From UBA1794 sp050946375 (GTDB lineage Bacteria; Bacteroidota; Bacteroidia; Bacteroidales; Bacteroidaceae), in contig JBMNUT010000003.1 in the NCBI GenBank assembly GCA_050946375.1, positions 186,001 through 250,000 of the forward strand: 64,000 bases of DNA, in the 5' to 3' direction. A program made the translations under genes and the position numbers. The notes beneath the pieces are model-generated. The model was not told the DNA's origin. It ran no database searches and saw nothing but the letters and a program-made list of their open reading frames with translations. Shown here piece after piece: positions 7,760 through 15,532 of this stretch; position 1 is the stretch's first letter, and each line of letters starts with the position of its first letter.

Positions 7760-8998
7760 ATGCCGTTGACAGGTAAGAAAATAATATTGGGCATAACGGG
7801 AAGCATTGCGGCCTACAAGGCGGCAGTTCTGGCGCGCCTGCTGATCAAGAAAGGAGCCGAGGTGCAAGTCGTGATTACACCTGCGGGAAAGGAGTTCATT
7901 ACACCGCTCACGCTGGCTACCCTTACTCGCAAACCGGTCATCAGCGACTTCTTTTCCCAGCGGGATGGCACGTGGAACAGTCATGTGGACCTCGGCCTTT
8001 GGGCTGATCTTATGCTGATAGCTCCGGCTACGGCGTCGACTATCGGAAAAATGGCGCATGGCATTGCTGACAATATGCTGGTTACTACCTATCTTTCCGC
8101 AAAGTGTCCTGTGTTCATTGCCCCGGCAATGGATTTGGATATGTATGCCCATCCTGCCACGCAGCGCAATCTGGCTATTCTGCGGAACTACGGCAATCAC
8201 ATTATCGAGCCCTCCGAAGGAGAGCTTGCCAGCCAGCTTGTAGGGAAGGGGCGTATGGAGGAACCGGAAAAAATAGTGGAAGAAGTGTCCCGATTCTTTA
8301 TCCGTAGTGAGCGGGAGGAACAAGACGTTCCGTCGCTTGTGGATAAGAAAGTCCTGATAACGGCCGGTCCTACTTATGAGCGCATCGACCCCGTTCGTTT
8401 TGTCGGTAACTATTCTTCGGGAAAAATGGGCTTTGCTTTGGCTGAAGAATGTGCCGAACGAGGTGCGGAGGTGCTGTTGGTGGCCGGTCCGGTACAGCTG
8501 AATACCGTGCATTCCTCCATCCGTCGCATCGACGTCGAGAGCGCTTCCGATATGTATCAGGTAGCGGTGGAGCAATTTCCGGAGTGCGATGTGGCTATTC
8601 TTGCTGCTGCCGTGGCGGACTTCACACCGGACTTTGTGGCTAATGAGAAGATAAAACGGGAAGATGACGACCTGGTACTTCAGCTAAGGCCTACGCAAGA
8701 TATTGCAATGGCCCTGGGCGCATTGAAAACCAACTGTCAGACATTGGTCGGCTTTGCGCTGGAAACAGAGAATGAGGCCGAGCATGCCCGTGCCAAGCTG
8801 CAGCGAAAGAATTTTGACTTCATCGTGCTTAACTCTTTGAGGGACAAGGGAGCCGGATTTAGAGGCGATACAAATAAAATCACGATCCTGACCGAAGACG
8901 AATCGTACCCTTATCCTTTGAAAAGCAAAGAAGAGGTTGCGATGGATATCATCGACTTTCTGGAGGACAGAATGTCGCAAACGGAACAATTGTCATAA
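7760..8998 (+). CDS. coaBC: bifunctional phosphopantothenoylcysteine decarboxylase / phosphopantothenate-cysteine ligase
   Basis: Catalyses two steps of coenzyme A synthesis: ligation of cysteine to 4'-phosphopantothenate and decarboxylation of the product. The N-terminal flavin-dependent CoaC half has GITGSIAAYKA (residues about 11-21), the active-site His in NSHVDLG, APATASTIGK and APAMDLDMY. The CoaB half begins near residue 190 with KKVLITAGPTYERIDPVR and VGNYSSGKMG. At 412 residues it is normal length. It sits between the exonuclease and porD. Confidence 0.95.
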   Translation: MPLTGKKIILGITGSIAAYKAAVLARLLIKKGAEVQVVITPAGKEFITPLTLATLTRKPVISDFFSQRDGTWNSHVDLGLWADLMLIAPATASTIGKMAHGIADNMLVTTYLSAKCPVFIAPAMDLDMYAHPATQRNLAILRNYGNHIIEPSEGELASQLVGKGRMEEPEKIVEEVSRFFIRSEREEQDVPSLVDKKVLITAGPTYERIDPVRFVGNYSSGKMGFALAEECAERGAEVLLVAGPVQLNTVHSSIRRIDVESASDMYQVAVEQFPECDVAILAAAVADFTPDFVANEKIKREDDDLVLQLRPTQDIAMALGALKTNCQTLVGFALETENEAEHARAKLQRKNFDFIVLNSLRDKGAGFRGDTNKITILTEDESYPYPLKSKEEVAMDIIDFLEDRMSQTEQLS

Positions 8999-9014
8999 GA
9001 ACTTGCGCACAAAG

Positions 9015-9944
9015 ATGAAGCACTTTCCGTATTTTCCCCTTGCACTTTTTTTCTGGATCGGCATCAGTTTTTCTCCAAAGACAGCCGTGGCTCAAGAGTT
9101 GAACTGTAAAGTAACTGTCGATTATCAGCAGATACAGGGAACAAATACGGCCATATTCTCAAATTTGCAGGAAGCAATGACTGCATTTATGAACGAGCGG
9201 GCATGGACAAACGACCAGTATGCCATCAACGAGCGCATCACCTGTTCGCTACTTTTTACGGTGAAAGAATATAGCGACGATGGCAGTTTCTCCGGCGAGT
9301 TCACGGTACAGAGCAACCGCCCTGTATATGCTTCGAATTATACTACCCCCATCCTGAATCTTCGCGACCAGGAAATATCATTTACCTATCAGGAATTCGA
9401 CCAATTGGAGTTCCGTATTGAGCAAATCGATAATAATCTGACGGCTTTACTGGCCTATTATGCTTATCTGATCATAGGTTTCGACATGGATACCATGGCT
9501 CCAATGGGTGGAACTGCCGTATTGCAGAACGCGGAGGCCATAGTCAATGCAGCACAATCGTTTTCGGAAACCGGCTGGAAGGCCTATGACGATAACCGGA
9601 ACCGGCATGGAATCCTGACTGACTATATGGACGAAAGCATGAAACCTTTCCGCCAGATGATGTACGATTACCACCGGTTGGGATTGGACGATATGGCAAG
9701 CAACGTAGGGCGGGGCAGGGCAAAGGTTACTACGGCGCTGGAAGAACTGCAAACGGCTGCCCAGGCCAAGTCTATGTCAGCCCTCCCGCAGATATTTACG
9801 GAAGCCAAACGGGATGAGCTGGTCAATATCTATTCTGAAGCGCCATCGTCGGAGAAAGAGAAAATCTACGAATTGCTTTCCGACCTCAATCCTTCCTTAA
9901 AATCCGATTGGGATAAGATAAAGTCAACCCGTTCTTCTTTTTAA
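9015..9944 (+). CDS. porD: PorD / DUF4835 family protein
   Basis: A 309-residue secreted protein. The start MKHFPYF at 9015 gives a clear signal peptide (about 1-25, ending KTAVAQ) and avoids a long overlap with coaBC. The mature part starts ELNCKVTVDYQQIQGTN, typical of the DUF4835 family; some members are named PorD after the type IX secretion gene set. The family is conserved in Bacteroidales between coaBC and recN whether or not type IX secretion is present, so its role here is uncertain. Confidence 0.85.
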   Translation: MKHFPYFPLALFFWIGISFSPKTAVAQELNCKVTVDYQQIQGTNTAIFSNLQEAMTAFMNERAWTNDQYAINERITCSLLFTVKEYSDDGSFSGEFTVQSNRPVYASNYTTPILNLRDQEISFTYQEFDQLEFRIEQIDNNLTALLAYYAYLIIGFDMDTMAPMGGTAVLQNAEAIVNAAQSFSETGWKAYDDNRNRHGILTDYMDESMKPFRQMMYDYHRLGLDDMASNVGRGRAKVTTALEELQTAAQAKSMSALPQIFTEAKRDELVNIYSEAPSSEKEKIYELLSDLNPSLKSDWDKIKSTRSSF

Positions 9945-9954
9945 AAGATAAGGA

Positions 9955-11628
9955 ATGCTACAGCATTTATATATACAGAACTACGCTTTAATCGAGAACC
10001 TGGAAATCGATTTCGGACGGGGCTTTTCGGTGATAACGGGCGAGACCGGAGCCGGAAAGTCTATCATGTTGGGCGCTATCGGCCTGCTCCTTGGGCAGAG
10101 AGCTGACAGCAAAGCCATAAAACCCGGCAGTAACCGATGTGTCGTAGAAGGGTGTTTTGACTTAAGCGACGTGCCCGTCGTGAAACAGTTCTTCGAAAAG
10201 AACGATTTGGACTACGACGAACAGAATTGCATCCTGCGCCGTGAACTCTCGGCGGCGGGCAAGTCACGCGCTTTCATCAATGATACGCCCGTTTCGCTGG
10301 CCGCATTGAAGGAATTGGGGCAGAGTCTGGTCGATATCCACTCGCAGCATCAGAGTTTGTTGCTGCAGAATAGCGATTATCAGCTCGATATTTTGGACAA
10401 TATTGCCGGGCAAGCTGAAAATCTGGCTCACTATCAGGCTGTTTATGGCCGCTATCAGGAAGTGGCCGACAGGCTGTCTGCACTGAAGGAAGAGGCCGAG
10501 AAAGCACGGGCCGAAGAGAATTATGTGAAATTCCAGCTGCAAGAGATAGAAAACGGTAATTTTCAGCCGGGAGAGGAAGAGGATTTGAAAAAAGAATTTG
10601 AGTTCCTTACCCATGCCGAAGAGATAAAACGGGCGTTATATACGGCCAATAACTTATTGGAGGGCGACGAAGGCGAAGGCGCCTTGCATCTTTTGAAAGA
10701 AAGTGCCAAGGCTTTGGAGGAAATATCTTCGGTCTTTTCGATGAAAGACGAGGCGGACCGGATAGAGACCTGCTACATAGAACTGAAAGACGTGGCCTCT
10801 TCTTTGAGTGCCCGGCTGGAGGAGACCGAATATGATCCGGAGCGGCAGGTGCAAGTTACGGAACGCCTTAATTTGTTGTATGCCCTTGAGCAAAAACATC
10901 ATGTTCCCGATTTGGAAGGGCTGCTTTCCTTGGCTCGTGAATTCCGGGCCCGATTGGACGGAATTGCAGACAGTGATGACAAAATTACGGCGTTGGAACA
11001 AGAATTGTCCGCTCTTGGCGAACGGCTTCGGGAAAATGCCCGGATTTTGACGAAGGCCCGCCAGAAAGAAGCCTCTACCGTAGAGCAGAAAATTGTGGAA
11101 CGTCTGCAACCGCTCGGTATGCCTAACGTACAGTTCCGAGTGGAAATCACTCCGTTGCCGGCTCCCGGTCCGAAAGGGGCCGACCGCGTGCGCTTTTTGT
11201 TCACAGCCAATAAAAAAGGGGAGCTGCGCGAAGTCGGAGAAGTGGCTTCCGGTGGCGAAATTGCCCGTGTCATGCTCGTATTGAAGAGTATTCTTGCGGA
11301 AGCAAGCAGGATGCCTACTCTGATTTTCGACGAGATTGATACAGGAGTCTCGGGGGAAGTTGCGGACCGGATGGCACGAATGATGCAAATCATGGGGCAG
11401 ACTATGCAAATCATCTGCATCACTCACTTACCGCAGATGGCGGCAAGTGGAAAGGCCCATTACTTTGTTTACAAAGTCGATGGTGAAGAAGCAACACAGA
11501 GCCACATTCGGCAACTTTCGCCTGAAGAACGGGTATATGAGCTGGCGCGAATGTCGAGCGGAGCAACAGTTACGGAGGCAGCCTTGGCGCATGCACGTGA
11601 ATTATTGAAGGAATATGGAACAGAATGA
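9955..11628 (+). CDS. recN: DNA repair protein RecN
   Basis: An SMC-like ATPase of 557 residues acting in double-strand break repair. Walker A is ITGETGAGKS (residues 27-36). Long coiled-coil arms follow (about 150-370), then the signature EVASGGEIARVMLVLKS and Walker B LIFDEIDTGVSG. The start is the ATG at 9955, 10 bases after porD. The last 14 bases overlap rlmB. The open frame is intact with no unusual features. Confidence 0.96.
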   Translation: MLQHLYIQNYALIENLEIDFGRGFSVITGETGAGKSIMLGAIGLLLGQRADSKAIKPGSNRCVVEGCFDLSDVPVVKQFFEKNDLDYDEQNCILRRELSAAGKSRAFINDTPVSLAALKELGQSLVDIHSQHQSLLLQNSDYQLDILDNIAGQAENLAHYQAVYGRYQEVADRLSALKEEAEKARAEENYVKFQLQEIENGNFQPGEEEDLKKEFEFLTHAEEIKRALYTANNLLEGDEGEGALHLLKESAKALEEISSVFSMKDEADRIETCYIELKDVASSLSARLEETEYDPERQVQVTERLNLLYALEQKHHVPDLEGLLSLAREFRARLDGIADSDDKITALEQELSALGERLRENARILTKARQKEASTVEQKIVERLQPLGMPNVQFRVEITPLPAPGPKGADRVRFLFTANKKGELREVGEVASGGEIARVMLVLKSILAEASRMPTLIFDEIDTGVSGEVADRMARMMQIMGQTMQIICITHLPQMAASGKAHYFVYKVDGEEATQSHIRQLSPEERVYELARMSSGATVTEAALAHARELLKEYGTE

Positions 11629-12370
11629 AATGATTTTCGGAGTCCGCGCCGTAATCGAGGCGGTGGAGTCCGGCAAGGAAATCGATAAAATATTAGTCCG
11701 GCAAGGATTACAGACGGAACTTGCGCGCGAATTGTTTGCAGCTATCAAAGGCTTGAATATCTTCGTGCAGCACGTTCCTGTAGAGCGCTTGAACCGAATA
11801 ACCCGCAAGAATCATCAAGGGGTGATAGCCTATATCGCTGCGGTGGAATATCAGTCGCTGGATATGCTTGTGCCCGCTTTTTACGAGGAGGGGAAGACTC
11901 CGTTTCTCGTCTTGCTGGACGGTTTGACGGACGTCCGCAATTTTGGAGCCATTGCCCGCACTTGTGAATGCGCCGGGGTGGATGCTCTTATTATTCCGGC
12001 CAAGGGAAGTGTTTCGGTGACGGCCGATGCGGTGAAGACCTCTGCGGGTGCGTTGCTTAGTCTGCCGGTATGTAAGGTGCAAAACGTGGGCAGTACGTTG
12101 CGTTATCTCAAGCAGTGCGGTTTCTCCATTGCCGCAGCTACGGAGAAAGGCGATGTGGATTATACCGAGTCGTCCTATCGCGATCCGCTTTGTCTGGTGA
12201 TGGGAGCGGAAGATACGGGTGTACCTATGGAGCATTTGCGCCTGTGTGACGAGTGGGTTTCCATACCGATGAAGGGAAAAATCGCAAGTCTGAATGTTTC
12301 GGTGGCAGCCGGAATTTTGATTTATGAGGTGTTCCGCCAACGGAAATCAGTGGCGGAAACAAAGGAATAA
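11615..12370 (+). CDS. rlmB: 23S rRNA (guanosine-2'-O)-methyltransferase RlmB / TrmH family
   Basis: A SpoU/TrmH-fold methyltransferase of 251 residues that uses S-adenosylmethionine. The N-terminal 75 residues are the RNA-binding SpoU_sub_bind domain (MIFGVRAVIEAVESGKEIDKI). The catalytic domain has LDGLTDVRNFGAIARTCE (motif 1), LVMGAEDTGVP (motif 2) and IASLNVSVAAGILIYEVFRQ (motif 3), which form the knot. Its ATG lies inside the end of recN, suggesting translational coupling. RlmB is the likeliest identity. Confidence 0.92.
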   Translation: MEQNEMIFGVRAVIEAVESGKEIDKILVRQGLQTELARELFAAIKGLNIFVQHVPVERLNRITRKNHQGVIAYIAAVEYQSLDMLVPAFYEEGKTPFLVLLDGLTDVRNFGAIARTCECAGVDALIIPAKGSVSVTADAVKTSAGALLSLPVCKVQNVGSTLRYLKQCGFSIAAATEKGDVDYTESSYRDPLCLVMGAEDTGVPMEHLRLCDEWVSIPMKGKIASLNVSVAAGILIYEVFRQRKSVAETKE

Positions 12371-12396
12371 ATAAGGAGAAGTAACAACTAAGTGAT

Positions 12397-14145
12397 ATGA
12401 AACGAATAGAAAAGCGTACGATTTTAAATCTGAATATTTCTTGTTTGTTGATCGTCTTGTGCCTCTTTTCGGTTGTCTCTGCGCAGGCTCAGGCTCCCAA
12501 GTGGGCAGAAAAAGCCAGGAAGGCCGTGGTGAAGATTACGACTTACAATGCTCAAAAACAAAAGCTGGGCGAGGGAACCGCTTTTTTCATGGACGAAAGT
12601 GGAGTTGCCCTTTCGGCATTTTCGTTATTCAAGGGTGTCGATAGTGCGGTTGCGACTGACTACGAAGGAAATGAGATGCCGGTTGACTTGATAATGGGCG
12701 TAAATGACTTATACGATGTGGTGAAGATTCATATTACGCCCGCGAAGAAAAAAGTAAATGCCTTGGAGCTCGCTCAGCAGAAGCCGCAAGTCGGTGAAAA
12801 TATTGTTATGGTGCCTTATTCAACCGAGAAGAAGGCTGAAGCGATTATCGGTTCCGTAGAAGAGGCAACCCCTATGGAGGGCGATTTCTATTATACGCTG
12901 GCTTTGATTACTGTACCCGAGCAAAACAGCTCTCCGATATTCAACAGTGAGGGAGAAGTCTTTGCCCTTTTGCAGCCCCCCGCAGAGGAAAACGACACGA
13001 AGAGTTATGCTTTGCCCGTATCCTACGCCCTCTCTCTTTCCATTGGGGCTTTATCTTTCAACGACCCTTTGCTGAATGCCATAGGAATCCCCAAGGATCT
13101 TCCTCCTACGCGTGATGAGGCTGTGGCAATGTTATACTTGACTCAGGCGAATCCGGCTGACCGTGAGCGTATTGCCGACTTGCTTAATCGCTTTGTTGCC
13201 CGCTATCCGGAAGATGCCGAAGGGTATAAGATGCGTTCGAACTTCTATTCTTCCTTGTACGATGACAATGAGAGTTTGTCGCAAGTGGAAGCCGATTTAG
13301 AAAAAGTCATGGCACTTTCCGAAGATAAGGCCGAGGCTTATTATCACAACTCCCAGTGCATTTTGAACTATGCGGCCCGAAAAGATTCCGCCGCCCTGCC
13401 GTTTAAGGACTGGGGATACGAACGCAGTCTTGCGGAGGTGCAGAAGGCAATAGAACTGGACCCTAAACCTTTGTATATCCAGCAAGAAGCTAATATTTAC
13501 TCCCTGATGAAGGAGTATGCCAAAGCCTATGAGGCATTTCAGAAGGTCAATGCGACCAATTTGGCATCTTACTCGACTTTCTATGCCTCGAGCCGTTTAT
13601 TGCGCGCAATGGGCGACACCACTTCTCTGGCGTTGAGCCTGATGGACAGTTGTATTGCACGACTTGCAACACCTTATGGCCCGGCGGCTGCTCCTTATCT
13701 ATTCGAACGGGCCGAAATGCGGATAGCCGCAGGAGCCGATTCGGCCGCTTTGGCTGATTATGACGCTTATGAGCGCTGCGTACAGGGGCAGCGGTTGAAT
13801 GCTCTTTTCTACTATAAACGCGAGCAAGTGGCCATGCGTCTGAAAAAGTATGACCGCGCTATGGAAGACATTCAGACAGCTTTGAAGCAATTACCCAATG
13901 ATCCGGCCTTATTGGAGGAGCGTGGTTCCGTATTAGTGTCTACCGCCCGTTATGAAGAGGCACTGAACAGCTTGAATGCCTCGCTTGCGCAGAGTCCCAA
14001 TCGTCCCTACGCTTTGCGGCTGAAAGGCTTTGCTTTGCTTCAACTGGACCGGCGGGAAGAGGCTCAGGCGGCTCTGAAAGAAGCACATAACCTGGGCGAT
14101 GAAGTTTCAACACAGTTATTGACCCGTTTCTTCGGGGGTATCTAA
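12397..14145 (+). CDS. secreted trypsin-fold pseudoprotease with TPR repeats
   Basis: A 582-residue protein with a signal peptide (1-32, ending VSAQAQA). Residues about 40-220 look like a HtrA-type trypsin fold (GEGTAFFMDESGVAL, LYDVVKIHI, SSPIFNSEGEVFALL). The catalytic His of LTNxHV aligns to Ser in ALSAFSLFKG, and the GNSGGP nucleophile Ser aligns to Asn in EQNSSPIF, so proteolysis is unlikely. The rest (about 245-580) is tetratricopeptide repeats. It lies 26 bases after rlmB and probably acts as a periplasmic or outer-membrane-associated scaffold. Confidence 0.8.
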   Translation: MKRIEKRTILNLNISCLLIVLCLFSVVSAQAQAPKWAEKARKAVVKITTYNAQKQKLGEGTAFFMDESGVALSAFSLFKGVDSAVATDYEGNEMPVDLIMGVNDLYDVVKIHITPAKKKVNALELAQQKPQVGENIVMVPYSTEKKAEAIIGSVEEATPMEGDFYYTLALITVPEQNSSPIFNSEGEVFALLQPPAEENDTKSYALPVSYALSLSIGALSFNDPLLNAIGIPKDLPPTRDEAVAMLYLTQANPADRERIADLLNRFVARYPEDAEGYKMRSNFYSSLYDDNESLSQVEADLEKVMALSEDKAEAYYHNSQCILNYAARKDSAALPFKDWGYERSLAEVQKAIELDPKPLYIQQEANIYSLMKEYAKAYEAFQKVNATNLASYSTFYASSRLLRAMGDTTSLALSLMDSCIARLATPYGPAAAPYLFERAEMRIAAGADSAALADYDAYERCVQGQRLNALFYYKREQVAMRLKKYDRAMEDIQTALKQLPNDPALLEERGSVLVSTARYEEALNSLNASLAQSPNRPYALRLKGFALLQLDRREEAQAALKEAHNLGDEVSTQLLTRFFGGI

Positions 14146-14211
14146 TCGGTTACCGCGAAAAGAGAATCCATTCAAAGACTTTATACTATTGCTATGAATT
14201 AAGAGCTGATT

Positions 14212-15225
14212 ATGTCACTTCCATCCGTACCTCTATATCCATTACGCTTTCAACCTATCTTGAAGCGCCCAATCTGGGGCGGGAAGCGCATCGTTCCTTT
14301 CAAGCATCTTACGGACGACTCCGGAAATGTTGGAGAAAGCTGGGAAGTCTCAGCCGTGCCTGGCGATGAAAGCATTGTCGCCGAAGGAGCTTTGGCGGGC
14401 TTGTCATTGTCTCAACTGGTTGCACAATATGGCGAAAAACTTGTAGGGAAACATAATTTCGAACGTTTTGGCTTGATGTTTCCTTTGCTGGTCAAGTTTA
14501 TTGATGCACGCACGGATTTGTCCATTCAGGTGCATCCTGACGATGAATTGGCATGGATTCGCCACCATTCTTTAGGCAAGAGTGAAATGTGGTATGTAAT
14601 CGATGCACAACCTGGAGCGCAGATTGTCAGTGGATTGTCAGTACCTATTACTGTCGAGGATTATCGGAAACGAGTAAAAGAAGGTACTATTACGGATGTG
14701 CTTATGCATCATGAAGCTCGGGTGGGCGATGTTTATTATTTGCCGGCGGGGCGGATTCATACGATTGGAGGAGGGGTTTTCCTGGCCGAAATACAGGAGA
14801 CCAGCAATGTGACCTATCGGATTTATGATTATGGTCGTTTGGACCGCGATGGGAATCCGCGTGAATTACATACGGAACAGGCGGAAAGTGCCATCGACTT
14901 CCAGGTTTATGACGATTACCGCACGCATTATCGGCCGAAATGCGGTGAGCGAGTACCGCTGTTGTCCACTTCTCATTTTTCAGTGGCTCTGCATGATTTG
15001 GACAAGCCGCAGGACTATGATTATACCCGATTGGACTCTTTCGTTATATACCTGTGCATCGAAGGAAAAGCCAGCCTGTCCGTTTCCTGCGCAGATGGGG
15101 CAGGAGGAATTTGTGAGACGCAACACTGTTTGTGTGCAGGCGAGACGTTACTCTTCCCGGCTACTGTGTGCGACATACGCATAGAGCCTCAGTCAAAAGT
15201 GAAATTCCTGGAATCTTATCTTTGA
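14212..15225 (+). CDS. manA: mannose-6-phosphate isomerase, class I
   Basis: Interconverts mannose-6-phosphate and fructose-6-phosphate; a cupin-fold zinc enzyme of 337 residues, the short bacterial class I form. Metal ligands are visible in SIQVHPDDELA (residues 104-114) and in YYLPAGRIHTIGGG (the later His). N-terminal FQPILKRPIWGG and GESWEVSAVP are typical. It is the last gene of the run that begins with dnaN, 66 bases after the pseudoprotease gene, and is followed by a strong terminator. A weak -7-like TACTATTG at 14184 could give it its own start. Confidence 0.93.
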   Translation: MSLPSVPLYPLRFQPILKRPIWGGKRIVPFKHLTDDSGNVGESWEVSAVPGDESIVAEGALAGLSLSQLVAQYGEKLVGKHNFERFGLMFPLLVKFIDARTDLSIQVHPDDELAWIRHHSLGKSEMWYVIDAQPGAQIVSGLSVPITVEDYRKRVKEGTITDVLMHHEARVGDVYYLPAGRIHTIGGGVFLAEIQETSNVTYRIYDYGRLDRDGNPRELHTEQAESAIDFQVYDDYRTHYRPKCGERVPLLSTSHFSVALHDLDKPQDYDYTRLDSFVIYLCIEGKASLSVSCADGAGGICETQHCLCAGETLLFPATVCDIRIEPQSKVKFLESYL

Positions 15226-15242
15226 GCAGTCATTTTATAGAA

Positions 15243-15376
15243 AAGACTTTCAGCCTCCGTCTTTTTCTCCGGCTTAAGTCCGGGAAAAGCACGGAGGCTT
15301 TTTTTGAAAACCTGCAAGTCTTTTTCAGAATACCCCTGCAGCTTTTTTCTGAAAAGCCTGAGCCTTTTTCTTTACA
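15243..15376. repeat. 22-nt period array, six units, including the manA terminator
   Basis: Units begin at 15243, 15265, 15287, 15309, 15331 (24 bases long) and 15355. Clear cores are CCTGCAAGTCTTTTT, CCCTGCAGCTTTTTT and CCTGAGCCTTTTT. TTTTCAGAA (15322-15330) and TTCTGAAAA (15347-15355) form a second inverted repeat. The array fills most of the manA-gyrA gap. Confidence 0.75.
15252..15305 (+). terminator. intrinsic terminator after manA
   Basis: The stem AGCCTCCGT (15252-15260) pairs with ACGGAGGCT (15291-15299), with further pairing inside the loop, followed by a run of T. The hairpin is itself built from 22-base repeat units (see the array at 15243). Confidence 0.85.
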
Positions 15377-15446
15377 CCTTTTCAGATTGCACTGTGCTCA
15401 TCTGACGGAGCGTTGGCTGCGGGCCTAAAAAATGGCTTTGAAACCT

Positions 15447-15477
15447 TTTCCCGTCTCGTTAAAAATGCGTACCTTAG
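15447..15477 (+). promoter_or_regulatory. possible gyrA promoter
   Basis: TTTC at 15447-15450, a 19-base spacer, then TACCTTAG at 15470-15477, one base off the TAnnTTTG consensus, 56 bases before the gyrA ATG. Confidence 0.45.
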
Positions 15478-15532
15478 CGCAGTTTTTTAGTAAAGAACGA
15501 ACAGGAATAATAAAAACAGAAAAAGATAATAG

